A stretch of DNA of 64,000 bases from positions 1 to 64,000 of the forward strand of contig NZ_CP085307.1 of the NCBI RefSeq assembly GCF_020700235.1. The letters run 5' to 3'. Positions 54,419 to 63,792 of this stretch are shown here, piece after piece; position 1 is the stretch's first letter; each line of letters starts with the position of its first letter. The stretch is from Haladaptatus pallidirubidus (GTDB lineage Archaea; Halobacteriota; Halobacteria; Halobacteriales; Haladaptataceae). Position numbers and translations under genes: made by a program. The notes under the pieces are model-generated. The model was not told the DNA's origin. It searched no databases and saw only the letters and a program-made list of their open reading frames with translations.

Positions 54419-57400
54419 ATGACAACCAATGAAGAGACGCCGAAAGATCCGACCCAACTCGTCCCGCCGTACGTCGATTCCGGACTGGATTTTCATGGGG
54501 TCAAAGTAAACAATATGCTTTACGGCGCGCCAGGCGCCGGCCTCATGGGCATTAGTGGCCTCGCCGCTCTGTTCGGTGCCCCACTCGTCCTCTCTGCTGT
54601 GGGCGTCGGTGTCGGCGCTCTGGGTGGACTTGGCGCCTTTGGGCTCGCGATCTCCTCCGACGAGTACACCTCGGGACTGGACCGGATCAAAAGCCCACTT
54701 GCACAGCTGAAGGCCAGCCGTCGCCTGCCGAAGACGAGCGACGAAGCCGCAACCGTCCACGGCGTGAAGCGGATCCACGTCGACGGCACCGCCGAAATGG
54801 ACGACGGCCGCCTCGTTGCAATGGCTCGGATATCCGGCCGAAATACAGCGATGCAAAAAGAGAGCGAGGCGCGGGAGATGATCGGCCGGGTGCGGACCGA
54901 ACTCGATCAGCACGTGAGCGATTTCAGTTTCCGCTTGTTCAGTTCGGCGCTGGAAATCGACCCACGCGACGTCATCGACAAATACCGCGCGAAGCTCTAC
55001 TCCTCGGAGTACGCCGGCGAGGAATGGAAACTGGCCCGCGAGCTGCTTCGGAGCGTCATTCAGTGGACCGAGAACACCGACTTTCCGCGGTTCGACGCTC
55101 GGGAATGGCAGCACTATCTCGTCGTCGAGGTCCGCCCGGACGAAGTTGCGGTGTCGGATATGACCGACGACGGTGAGATCTGCTCGTTGCTGTTCGGTGG
55201 CGACGATGAACAGTGGGAGGCAAAGCGGCGGCGGATGCAGCGGGAAGTGAAAACGCGCCTGTCTCGCCTCTGTCGGGCGTTCGGGAGTACTGACGGGTGT
55301 GAGACGACCCAAGTGGGTCCGGCCGAGCATGCGCTTCTCTTGGGGCGCTACTGGAGCGGTACGGAACACTCCTTCGACACTGAGCGGGTGACGAAAGATA
55401 TCGATGCCGCGGTGTGGCCGCATAGTGCCGAGGAAGGCGACAGCCCGCGCCCGGAAGCCGTGGATGCAACCGATACACCACGGACGGGTGTCGCGGACGT
55501 CGCGACGGTCGAAGCGACAACGGACGGCGGCACCGTCTCGCAACCAATCGCGGCGAGTACCCACGCTGACGAGGACGTCGACGAAGACACGTCGTTCCTC
55601 GCGCAGGTTCGGGAAGGGTTGCTCGCCCCGCTCACGGGTGGCGACGATGACGGCACCGGCTTGGCCCACGATCGGGTGCAGGAACTCCTGGCCCCACAGA
55701 CGTTCGACGCTCGCGACGGCTACGTGCGCACGGGCCAACAGTACTGCCGAACCTACTGGATTGCGGATTGGCCGGTCGAACCGCGTGAGAAGTTCCTCGA
55801 GCAGATCTACACCATGCGAGGCGTGGATGTGGACGTCTGTCTAGACGTTCGCGAGCAAGACAAACGCATGACTGAGTTGGAATTAAAGGACACGATTGGG
55901 GAGATCGACGCGAACATCGACGAGCGCAAAGACGTGAGCGACGTCTCGGCGATTCTCGTTGAAGACGACCTCGACCCGTACGTGAAGATGTACAAGCTGC
56001 TCCATCACACGCAAGCCCAACCATGGGACTTGAGCGGCTACGTGACGGTTCGGGCGGGAACGCGCCAGGCGCTCGATAAAGCCGAGGAGCGGATCGAGGA
56101 AGGATTGGCGACCGAAGACGACCAAGCGTTGGACATCGCGAAACACCGGGCGCTCGAAGACGACTGCGATAAGGTTCGGGACACCCTCGAAAGCGCACCC
56201 GCTCACCTAACGGTACTCGCCCCGGAACAGCGTCAGGCCGAACTGTTCGAATCCTGCTCGCCGAACGGGCGGGACAAATTCGCCGACGTCTCAACGCGCG
56301 AGCGCTATTCGCTCACCCTTTCGGGAACGATCGCGGCCGCCTTCCCACCGGTGTCCGCCTATATCGACCAGGAGGACGGTGTCGAGCAGGGTCGGAACGT
56401 GCAGAATGGGAGTGAAATCATCAAGGACCAGTTCTCAGTGGCACCCGGCCACCGACTAACGATCGGAAACTCCGGGAGCGGAAAATCCTACCACGTCGGC
56501 AAGCAAGCCACCCGGTGGTATCTGGCTGGTGAGGACCGGACGCTCATTCTGTGCGATACAATGGGCGAGTTCGGGAGTCTCATCGAACTCATGAACGGCC
56601 AGCACATCACTGTGGATGGCTCACAGACGATCAATCCGCTCCACATCGAGGAGACGCCGGAAGCGGCGCTGGCAGCATCGGGGAATCTAGATCCGTACGA
56701 TATGAAGTTCACCGAGGCGCGCAACTTCATTCTCGACATGATCGGCGACGAAGCCGGCGAGTTCGCCCCGCTCGTCTCCGATGCACTGAACGCGACATAT
56801 GAACAGGCGGGCGTGCTGAAAGCGGACGTTACCACGCACAAAGCCGAGAACAGTCCAACGATGGCTGATTTCCGGGAGATCGTCAACGACATGGGCGAAA
56901 ACCCGGGCGAGTACGTCGATTCAGAACTGGAGAAAGCACAGATCAAAGAGAACGCCGGGCCGCTCCTTCGCCGCCTCAGTGGCTTCAAAGAAGACGGTGA
57001 GCACGACGCGCTCGTCGGAGAATCCGAGGCACACATTCGCCCGGGTGAAGTGTCGTACCTTGACCTCCAGCAGATTCAGGGCCTCGGCGCCGCGGCGGAC
57101 AAGGCGACCATGCTCCAGCTGATGCTCGGACAGGTCTACCAAGCGGTGAAACGAGCGCCGAGTAAGACGCTGTTCGTGATCGACGAAGCGCACTACCTCT
57201 TTCAGTCGAAGGAAATCCTGTCATGGCTCCAGCAGTCGGCGCGCCACTGGCGGCACTTCAACGCCGGGCTCTGGTTTCTCTCGCACCGTCCGAGCGACTT
57301 TGCGAGCGCTGACGACAAGGACATGCAAGAGTCCAAACGCGCTATTCTCGGCCAGGTTCCGACAACCGAGTTCTTCTACACGGACAAACTAGAGGAAGAT

Positions 57401-57637
57401 GACGCGAAGACGCGCTTCGGGATGAACGACGAGCAACTGAACTTCATTACCAGCCAGGCCAAACGCGGGGAGGACGGCCTGGGCTACACTGACTATCTTG
57501 TCGATTACGCGGACGTCGAAGGGTGGATGCACGCCCAGGAACGCGCCTCGCCCTTCGAGGACGTGATCTATAGCTACAAAGCGAGTGAGGACGGCCCGTT
57601 TCGGCCGTACATCGAAGATGAGTGGGGTGAGATCTGA
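54419..57637 (+). CDS. VirB4-like secretion ATPase
   Basis: 1072 residues. Two N-terminal TM helices (40-80; MGISGLAALFGAPLVLSAVG and following) anchor it. A long middle region (100-640) includes an acidic, Thr-rich insert (330-400). The RecA-like ATPase has Walker A GNSGSGKSY (about 680-692), TLILCDTMGEFG, Walker B LFVIDEAHYLF (about 918) and WFLSHRPSDF. The size, membrane anchor and position fit an archaeal VirB4 homologue energising DNA transfer. Ends by overlapping the next ATG by one base (57637). Confidence 0.82.
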   Translation: MTTNEETPKDPTQLVPPYVDSGLDFHGVKVNNMLYGAPGAGLMGISGLAALFGAPLVLSAVGVGVGALGGLGAFGLAISSDEYTSGLDRIKSPLAQLKASRRLPKTSDEAATVHGVKRIHVDGTAEMDDGRLVAMARISGRNTAMQKESEAREMIGRVRTELDQHVSDFSFRLFSSALEIDPRDVIDKYRAKLYSSEYAGEEWKLARELLRSVIQWTENTDFPRFDAREWQHYLVVEVRPDEVAVSDMTDDGEICSLLFGGDDEQWEAKRRRMQREVKTRLSRLCRAFGSTDGCETTQVGPAEHALLLGRYWSGTEHSFDTERVTKDIDAAVWPHSAEEGDSPRPEAVDATDTPRTGVADVATVEATTDGGTVSQPIAASTHADEDVDEDTSFLAQVREGLLAPLTGGDDDGTGLAHDRVQELLAPQTFDARDGYVRTGQQYCRTYWIADWPVEPREKFLEQIYTMRGVDVDVCLDVREQDKRMTELELKDTIGEIDANIDERKDVSDVSAILVEDDLDPYVKMYKLLHHTQAQPWDLSGYVTVRAGTRQALDKAEERIEEGLATEDDQALDIAKHRALEDDCDKVRDTLESAPAHLTVLAPEQRQAELFESCSPNGRDKFADVSTRERYSLTLSGTIAAAFPPVSAYIDQEDGVEQGRNVQNGSEIIKDQFSVAPGHRLTIGNSGSGKSYHVGKQATRWYLAGEDRTLILCDTMGEFGSLIELMNGQHITVDGSQTINPLHIEETPEAALAASGNLDPYDMKFTEARNFILDMIGDEAGEFAPLVSDALNATYEQAGVLKADVTTHKAENSPTMADFREIVNDMGENPGEYVDSELEKAQIKENAGPLLRRLSGFKEDGEHDALVGESEAHIRPGEVSYLDLQQIQGLGAAADKATMLQLMLGQVYQAVKRAPSKTLFVIDEAHYLFQSKEILSWLQQSARHWRHFNAGLWFLSHRPSDFASADDKDMQESKRAILGQVPTTEFFYTDKLEEDDAKTRFGMNDEQLNFITSQAKRGEDGLGYTDYLVDYADVEGWMHAQERASPFEDVIYSYKASEDGPFRPYIEDEWGEI

Positions 57638-58689
57638 TGGGGCTGTTCGGCAGCGACGAAGCAGCCGGCGAGTACACCGCGACACAACTCGACGGGTCGT
57701 ACACCCAAACCGTAGACGAGACGCCGGGTGTGTTACTCGGCATTCGCCCCTACAAAGACAATCAAGGTATCGTCGACGGTGCCGCGATGCTCCAATCGCT
57801 TCATGACGTTCGGACGAAGGGGCTTCGGAGTAAGAACATCAGCCAGCATCACTCCTTCGAACTGTGGTTTGACGAAGAGAAGCTGAAGTTCTACATGCAT
57901 GCCGCCGATGAGGACGCCGCCGACAAGTTCCGTCGGCGCGTCGCAAACAGCTACTCGAATACCCAGGTGTTTCGGGTGGAAGGTGGCGATGCATTCCCGC
58001 AGATCCGTCCTGACGACTATATCGCCGGCGCGGAACTCGACTTGAACCGGCACTACTACTACCCGATTCGGAACCATCAGGGCGAAGGTTTCGAGCGCGA
58101 CCCATACGGCGAAATGACGAGCGAGATGCTCTCAACACTGGAAACGCGGGTCGTCGTGCAAGTTGTCTTTCGCCCGGCGAAGAACGACTGGACCGAAGGC
58201 GATGGCGGGCTCTTGTCCCGGGATGAGGGCGTCGACGACGTCGCCGAAGGGCTTCGGTCGGACCAGGTCGTTGGGTGGCTGAACCCCCGCACTCGTGACG
58301 CGAGTAAGAAAGACCGCGAAGCCGCGGATATCGTCGAAATGCAGCGCGGACAGTACGGTTTTCACACCAACATGCGGATTCTCGCCGCCTCGCCGGACAA
58401 GTACGAAGCCGAATCGCGAGCGCGGGGTGTGGCGGGCATGTTCACCCGCTACTACAACACCATGACCGAGCAGGGGTTTACCGACGCGCCTGTCCCGGCC
58501 AGTGAACGAGCCTCATTCATTGAGAAACTCCACGCTCGCGAATGGGAGGACCGTGAGATGATTCTCTCCGTGAACGAACTCGCCGGTGCCGCACACGTCC
58601 CGAACAAGGAGATTGAGACGCCGAAAATCGACTGGCGCTACGCCCAACGTGGCGGCGAAGTGCCGGCCGACAGTCAGCGCGAAGAGTAA
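57637..58689 (+). CDS. Secretion/transfer accessory protein
   Basis: 350 residues, no TM helices, acidic. The start overlaps the VirB4-like stop by one base (TGATGG). Mixed alpha/beta with LGIRPYKDNQGIVDGAAMLQ, FELWFDEEKLKFYMHA, RHYYYPIRNHQGEGF and MFTRYYNTMTEQGF. No nucleotide-binding motif. It resembles the N-terminal, substrate-side domain that in many archaeal VirD4/TraG-like proteins precedes the ATPase domain, here as a separate gene before the ATPase. Function otherwise unknown. Confidence 0.65.
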   Translation: MGLFGSDEAAGEYTATQLDGSYTQTVDETPGVLLGIRPYKDNQGIVDGAAMLQSLHDVRTKGLRSKNISQHHSFELWFDEEKLKFYMHAADEDAADKFRRRVANSYSNTQVFRVEGGDAFPQIRPDDYIAGAELDLNRHYYYPIRNHQGEGFERDPYGEMTSEMLSTLETRVVVQVVFRPAKNDWTEGDGGLLSRDEGVDDVAEGLRSDQVVGWLNPRTRDASKKDREAADIVEMQRGQYGFHTNMRILAASPDKYEAESRARGVAGMFTRYYNTMTEQGFTDAPVPASERASFIEKLHAREWEDREMILSVNELAGAAHVPNKEIETPKIDWRYAQRGGEVPADSQREE

Positions 58690-58718
58690 CAGCGGCGACG
58701 CTCCCCTGTTTCCCGGAT

Positions 58719-58752
58719 GGTTCACGCCGTCACGTCGGTGCAAGTCCGACGC
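58719..58752 (+). ncRNA. Conserved spacer hairpin 2 (7-nt TGCAAGT loop)
   Basis: After GGTTCACGCCG, the stem CGTCGG (58733-58738) pairs with CCGACG (58746-58751) around TGCAAGT, ending 20 bp before the ATG at 58772. Flanks and loop match hairpin 1, while the stems differ but stay paired. Confidence 0.5.
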
Positions 58753-58771
58753 TGGGCTTTGGTGATCCACG

Positions 58772-61459
58772 ATGTTCGATAACCTATTCGGCGGCGACGA
58801 GTCCGACGATGAAGACGACACTCCCGTCGAGGACGCCGATCGCGAGGACGAGATTCCCGATGAGCTTCGCGCACCGACGGGTGAACCGTACCAGATAACG
58901 CCGACCGGGAACGACCGGATTGGCGGTGCCGAGGTTCTCACTCACACGGAGGAAAACGACGTCGTCGCCGGCCCGAAGGTCCGCCAGCTCATCGAGGGGT
59001 CGCGCGACCGTCCCAAGAGTCCGCTCTGGATTGGCTACAATGACAGCGCCCAGGAGGGCTTTCGCGAGGTGCCGATCGAGTTCGATTCGCTCTTTCAGCA
59101 CAACTGGGTGTGTGGGACGACTGGCGCCGGGAAGACGACCGAACTTCTGAACTGGATGGTTCAGTTAGCGTACGCCGGTCACGGGTTCGTCTACTTCGAC
59201 CCGAAGGCACGCGATTCGAAGGAACTCCTCCAGCTGCTCCCGGAGGACCGCCTCGATGATGTGGTATGGATTGAACCCGGCGACGAAGACTTTGAGCGGG
59301 ACGTCGGCATCAACTTCCTCGAAATCCCCGAGACGGACAGCCAGGTCGAATTAGAACGGGAGATAGAGGACCGCCTAGAGAACTTGAAGGCAATTCTCGA
59401 TAACGACGACTATTGGGGGCCGCGCATGCGGGCGATTACCGATAGTATGGGCCGCGCGATGATGAAATCGGATAAAGACTATTCGGTGATCGATTTCTAC
59501 TTTGTGCTGCTCAATCAGGAACGTCGTGAGCAGTTCGCCGAGGAGGTCGAGGATCCCTACATCAAGGAGTTCGTGAGCGAAATTGCGGAGATGGACGACG
59601 ACGCCGTTCGCCCCCTCCTATCACGAGTGAAAAACTGGGTTGAGAACGGTGTCATTCGGCGGATTATCGCCCAGCGTGAGAGTTCGATCGACTTTCAGGA
59701 AATCATCGACGAGAACAAAATCGTGATCGTCCGAACGCCGGTCTCGAATCAGGACGTCAAACAGATGATCACGCTCGGGGTCATGCGCCCGATTTGGAGC
59801 GCCGTGCAAAGTCGTTCCTTCGAGGACGGTGAGAACGAACCGTTCTTCGCCATTTTCGATGAGTTCGACGCTATCGCGAGCCAGAATCTCGACGTGAAGA
59901 ATATGCTCGCCCGGGCTCGGTCGATGAAACTCTCGGTGACGATCGCCTGCCAGTATCCCGAGCAACTGAACGAAGCGGGTGTGCTGAGCGCCGTGAAAGC
60001 GAACTGCAACAACCCGGTGATCTTCCGGCTGCCGAACGACGAAGACGCCCGTCCCGTTGCGAAGCTATTCAAGGGGTACACAGATGAGGATTTGATGGAG
60101 ACGGAGAACTGGCAGGTGTGGACGAAAATCCCGATCAAAGGCGGGATGCAGTACTCCGACCCGCTCAAGATACACACCTTCGCCCAGTATCCGCCCCTTC
60201 GCTCGGAAGCCGACGCCGAGGAGGTGATTTGCCGAAGCCTCGAACAGTATGGGAGCCCGCCGGTCACCGATGCCGAAATTCAGCGCGAGTTACCCTACGG
60301 CGACCTCCAGGAAGGCACTACGCCGACCAGCGCCGCGGAGATCGACACCGCGAACGACGAGCGAATGCGGGATTTAGCACTGAAAGCCGTCTTCGACACC
60401 TCTATTCGGGATGGCAATCCCAGGGGTTTCGTCCCGATAACCGCCTGTCTCGACCGCCTCCGGCGCCATCTCGGTGTGAGCAACGGGTTGGAGACGAGTG
60501 GGAAAGCCTGGCGCCATATCTTCAAGAGCATTCCCGAAACGCACCTCGACCACGAGGAACGCGACGGGGACATGTACGTCAAAGTACTCACGAAGAGCTT
60601 CATGCAAGTCGGAGAGAAGGAGAACGACGGGAGCGCCGAACACTGGGCGCCGATGGAAGACGCCTACGTGCCACTGACGCAACTCGGGTTCATCGTCGAC
60701 ATTCCCGCACAGGATACCAGCGACATGCCCGACGCGACCGCAAGCGTCGAGGACGCCCTCAACATCCCCGACAACGCAGACAACGAGGAGATCGCCGACG
60801 CCGTCACGCACTACCGAGAGTATCATCCCACCCTTCACCGCCTGGCTGGAACGAAGGACGTCTACATTGAAAGCGAACACACAACCGGAGATAGTCAACC
60901 CTCACAGACAGTCCGCAACGTCATGCAGGCGGTGAATGAGGGGCGGCGGTGCTTGCTCGTTTCTCGTGAAGAGACGGCCAAGCGGGTTCATACGACACTG
61001 CTTAAGGAGCCAAAAGGGAGCCACAAGAACCACCCGGTGGATGGCGAACGACGGTTCTACACACTGACAAGCGGCGTCACGATCGACGGTGACGCCATGA
61101 CTCGGCCCGGGAGCTCGAATAACGTCTGGGTGTACGAGGAGAGCAGTGGTGAGTACGTCCTTCGGGACGACAACGGAACGGAACACGCCCGCTTCGAGAG
61201 TGCCGAAGCCATCTTCGAAGACGAGACAGCCTATCCGATGGGTGGCGATCGGCGGATCAAGGCCCCGATCATCCCTGAGTATGACACGGACATGCTGGAC
61301 ATCATCGTGGTCAAAGAGGACGCGAAGACGCCAGCAGACTTGCTGGTCTATCGGGAGGACGGGAACCATGTCCCGCTGGATATGCTCGTCGACCAGGAGG
61401 AAGAGCAAGCAGAGAGTAGCGACGAGAGCGGCGGGGATATCATCGACGCGCTTCGCTAA
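58772..61459 (+). CDS. VirD4/TraG-like transfer ATPase
   Basis: 895 residues. Walker A GTTGAGKTTE (about 113-122), FVYFDPKARDSKELL, Walker B FFAIFDEFDAIA (about 355-367) and the arginine-type SVTIACQYPEQLNEAGVLSAV are those of HerA/VirD4/TraG ATPases. A winged-helix-like region follows (530-640), then a C-terminal module (690-895) containing the segment RCLLVSREETAKRVHTTLL and a beta-rich end. No TM helix, so membrane contact is probably through the channel protein or the preceding 350-residue protein. Its stop overlaps the convergent regulator by four bases. Likely the coupling protein. Confidence 0.8.
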   Translation: MFDNLFGGDESDDEDDTPVEDADREDEIPDELRAPTGEPYQITPTGNDRIGGAEVLTHTEENDVVAGPKVRQLIEGSRDRPKSPLWIGYNDSAQEGFREVPIEFDSLFQHNWVCGTTGAGKTTELLNWMVQLAYAGHGFVYFDPKARDSKELLQLLPEDRLDDVVWIEPGDEDFERDVGINFLEIPETDSQVELEREIEDRLENLKAILDNDDYWGPRMRAITDSMGRAMMKSDKDYSVIDFYFVLLNQERREQFAEEVEDPYIKEFVSEIAEMDDDAVRPLLSRVKNWVENGVIRRIIAQRESSIDFQEIIDENKIVIVRTPVSNQDVKQMITLGVMRPIWSAVQSRSFEDGENEPFFAIFDEFDAIASQNLDVKNMLARARSMKLSVTIACQYPEQLNEAGVLSAVKANCNNPVIFRLPNDEDARPVAKLFKGYTDEDLMETENWQVWTKIPIKGGMQYSDPLKIHTFAQYPPLRSEADAEEVICRSLEQYGSPPVTDAEIQRELPYGDLQEGTTPTSAAEIDTANDERMRDLALKAVFDTSIRDGNPRGFVPITACLDRLRRHLGVSNGLETSGKAWRHIFKSIPETHLDHEERDGDMYVKVLTKSFMQVGEKENDGSAEHWAPMEDAYVPLTQLGFIVDIPAQDTSDMPDATASVEDALNIPDNADNEEIADAVTHYREYHPTLHRLAGTKDVYIESEHTTGDSQPSQTVRNVMQAVNEGRRCLLVSREETAKRVHTTLLKEPKGSHKNHPVDGERRFYTLTSGVTIDGDAMTRPGSSNNVWVYEESSGEYVLRDDNGTEHARFESAEAIFEDETAYPMGGDRRIKAPIIPEYDTDMLDIIVVKEDAKTPADLLVYREDGNHVPLDMLVDQEEEQAESSDESGGDIIDALR

Positions 61460-61974
61460 TTCACGCCGAGCAGCTCACGCATTTCGGCGACATTCTCGTC
61501 GCTTACTGCATCGCTTTGGGACGCCAACAGGACAAGCGCCTTCTTGATTTTCTCCTGGTCGTCCAGTTTCTCCTCGACAGTTTCGAGACGATTCTCGACG
61601 GCGCTAACCCGCGCCGCTGTCTCGGCCGTTGGCGGTGGCGTCAGCGCCGTGTCTGTCTGCTTGATGAACTCCTCGGCGAACTCGGTCAATCGCCAGATCC
61701 GAGCCGGGCGGCCACCGCCAGCGGGGTACTCTCGCTCTCCCGTATCCTCGATTAGCCCCCACTCTTCCAGTGTCACCAAATGGTGGTTAGCGCTCCCTGT
61801 CGGGACGTCGCCACGCTCGCGAAGGATGGATGTATTTAACTCGGTTTCATCGCTGTTCGCGAAGGCCGCGAGGATGCTCCGGCGGTGCTGGCTCCCCTGG
61901 TCGAGCTTCCGCTCGATGATCTCCATTTTTGGCCCGTGGTACTCATCGTCAGTGGCGGAATTGTCAGTTGGCAT
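61456..61974 (-). CDS. Winged-helix regulator with coiled-coil tail
   Basis: 172 residues: RRSILAAFANSDETELNTSILRER and GSANHHLVTLEEWGLIEDTGER form the winged helix, and TAARVSAVENRLETVEEKLDDQEKIKKALVLLA (about 110-150) is a coiled coil. Convergent with the transfer ATPase and transcribed away from the iteron region, whose edge lies 200 bp upstream of its start. A role in controlling transfer or copy number is plausible. Confidence 0.8.
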   Translation of the reverse strand: MPTDNSATDDEYHGPKMEIIERKLDQGSQHRRSILAAFANSDETELNTSILRERGDVPTGSANHHLVTLEEWGLIEDTGEREYPAGGGRPARIWRLTEFAEEFIKQTDTALTPPPTAETAARVSAVENRLETVEEKLDDQEKIKKALVLLASQSDAVSDENVAEMRELLGVN

Positions 61975-63358
61975 AACCGGTCACAAGCAAGGATAACGGA
62001 GTGAGATAACAATAATATTCCGATTGTACCAAGTTGGTTTGAGATTCCCGAAGGGAAGCCGTGGGAAACAACATCGGACAAAAAATAACGAAAAGGAAGG
62101 TCAACAGCAGAAAGGTGTGGGATGTGACACGAAGAAAAGCATAGGAAATACTGGAGTGTCGAGCAAGACGGCACCCCTGAAACGAAGTGAAAATAGCACC
62201 CCACAGTACGAGTGAAACGGCACCCCAAATAGGCGAGAAAAATGGACACCCAAGACAAGCGCGAGAGACGACCGTTAGAACGGAGGAGTACCAGGAGGTC
62301 CCACAGTATATAGTGGACAGTCCGCCAGGCACGAGGGCGTTGAGAGAGGTGAGAAGTGACCCGAAAAAACAAACACAAACAATACTCGAAACGGGACAGT
62401 CCCCAAACGAGAAAACGAACCCTCATGGGCCCGACGGAATGGGACAGTCTCTAATCCTCAAACAAACATAAATTTCCAATGGAGAGGAGATAGTCCCACG
62501 GACGAGAAAACAACACAAATAAAACCCCGAGAGGGACAGTCAGGCCCGCTACGTACCACAGACAAGCGAAGGGAGTGCAACGATTGACAGTCAGCCGGGC
62601 ACTATGAGGAAAACACCCCCATGGAAGAACGTGGGACAGTCAACGACGGCGACCGCCGGGAACAACTGGCGCCAGGGGAAGACAGCCATGCGAAGGGCGT
62701 CGACAGTCCCGCCGTGCTGCAGCGCACCTTCTGGGTGTAGAATGAGCCTTCCAAGATACGAGATGCAACAGTGACGATCTGACGGCGTCTCATAGCAACT
62801 AAATCTGAGAGTGCGATAGCACAGTTGGGTGCCAACGATCGAAACTGTGGGGTGCCAGGTTTTTCAGATCAGTGTCCGCCAGAGTGCTGAAGCCCAACCT
62901 CATGACAGTGCAAGGTACACACGCGAGAAGCGTTCACGTGGGACTGTCGAGTAGCAGTATCAGTGAGGATAGGATGTTGGTGGCCTTGATGGTCCACCCA
63001 TCACCCTAGAAAGTGGGGTGCTTTGCTTCTCCTTCAATCTTTGCTAGTCCTCCGTAGAACCATCACGTTCCCGTACGCTATCTAGGAATCCTTGTGACGC
63101 CTCTCATCAACAATAGTCTATGCAATACTCCCGACCAGCAGCACCTTGGGGAGCAGCGGACTGTCAGCCGTGCTGAGAAGGGGAGACTGTCCGAGATTAC
63201 AACGGAAGTCCGGTGTCCCGTGAGGGGGACTGTCGACCAGGCAGGAGCCGTTTCACTTCCGCTCTCTATGGCAGAGAGTTAGATACTTTCCTATCCGTTG
63301 TTCTGGCATACTCCGGGAGACGGTACTCTTCGACGCCCTACATAGTGAGCTGGCCGCG
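61975..63358. other. 1.4-kb noncoding region dominated by iterons
   Basis: No supported gene. Purine-rich on the plus strand in 62050-62600 (many GA-rich blocks), then more balanced. Holds both motif families described under the repeat entries; the polarity of the motifs changes around 62.75-62.85 kb. Confidence 0.7.
62171..63021. repeat. Iteron family 2: GCACCCC, phased at 24-25 bp
   Basis: Direct copies at 62171, 62196 and 62220 plus a one-mismatch copy at 62245 are spaced 25, 24 and 25 bp. Inverted copies (GGGGTGC) at 62849 and 63015. Spacing of that regularity is unlikely by chance and near 2.3 helical turns. Confidence 0.7.
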
Positions 63359-63747
63359 GTGCTTGATGATCACCGCGAGATCGACAGCGACCGCATCGCG
63401 ACGACCATCCTCGAAAATGACGGTGGCAGAAAGCTCACTATTAGGATTGTCGACGACGGCCACGCCGTGTTGACTTACAACCGGCTGATGAACAGCATCA
63501 GCAAGACGCCGATCGAGAAGGACCACCTCGACGGGAACGGGCGCCACCACGTCGACCGTCACCGAACAGAGGGCCAGGTACTCGAAGCCGTCCAGGGGCT
63601 TGGTCCCGAGTTCATTACATGGATGCACCCACGCTACCGCTGGGTTTTCGAGCCGGAGTACCGCTCCGAGTGACGCCATGGATGACTGTCAGCCGGGCTG
63701 GAGAACAGATGAAAGACGCTGTGTCTCGCGGCCGACTGTCGACTGTC
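62316..63747. repeat. Iteron family 1: GACAGTC, direct left, inverted right
   Basis: Perfect GACAGTC at 62316, 62395, 62443, 62534, 62586, 62635 and 62702, most preceded by GG or GGG, with weaker copies at 62489 and 62681, giving spacings mostly 45-52 bp. The reverse complement GACTGTC occurs at 62942, 63159, 63185, 63228, 63684, 63734 and 63741. Some share TCAGCCGGGC as a flank (62591, 63689). By chance a given heptamer pair would be expected about 0.2 times in this length. Confidence 0.8.
63359..63673 (+). CDS. Hypothetical element-encoded protein
   Basis: 104 residues from GTG 63359, with RIATTILENDGGRKLTIRIV, DDGHAVLTYNRLMNSISKTP and EGQVLEAVQGLGPEFITWMH. In-frame coding texture continues upstream (LFDALHSELAAVLDDHREID) with no ATG until a stop at 63221, so the true N terminus is probably longer or the start decayed. 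It lies inside the inverted-iteron half. No family recognised; a replication- or partition-associated protein is a guess from location. Confidence 0.45.
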   Translation: MLDDHREIDSDRIATTILENDGGRKLTIRIVDDGHAVLTYNRLMNSISKTPIEKDHLDGNGRHHVDRHRTEGQVLEAVQGLGPEFITWMHPRYRWVFEPEYRSE

Positions 63748-63766
63748 GGTAAGCCAGCGGGATGGA

Positions 63767-63780
63767 CTTTAAATATATAA
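63767..63780 (+). promoter_or_regulatory. Strong TATA element
   Basis: CTTTAAATATATAA, the clearest TATA box in the right part of the window, placed right after the last GACTGTC pair (63734-63747). Predicted start of transcription near 63793-63800. Confidence 0.6.
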
Positions 63781-63792
63781 ACACGAGTTGTC

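Noticed and set aside
54413..55738. A 441-codon minus-strand frame opposite the VirB4-like gene
   Set aside because: Contains no recognisable domain and mirrors the codon structure of the real gene.
62171..63021. Possible CRISPR array because of regularly spaced short repeats
   Set aside because: The repeated units are only 7-10 bp, occur in both orientations and no cas genes are nearby; iterons fit better.
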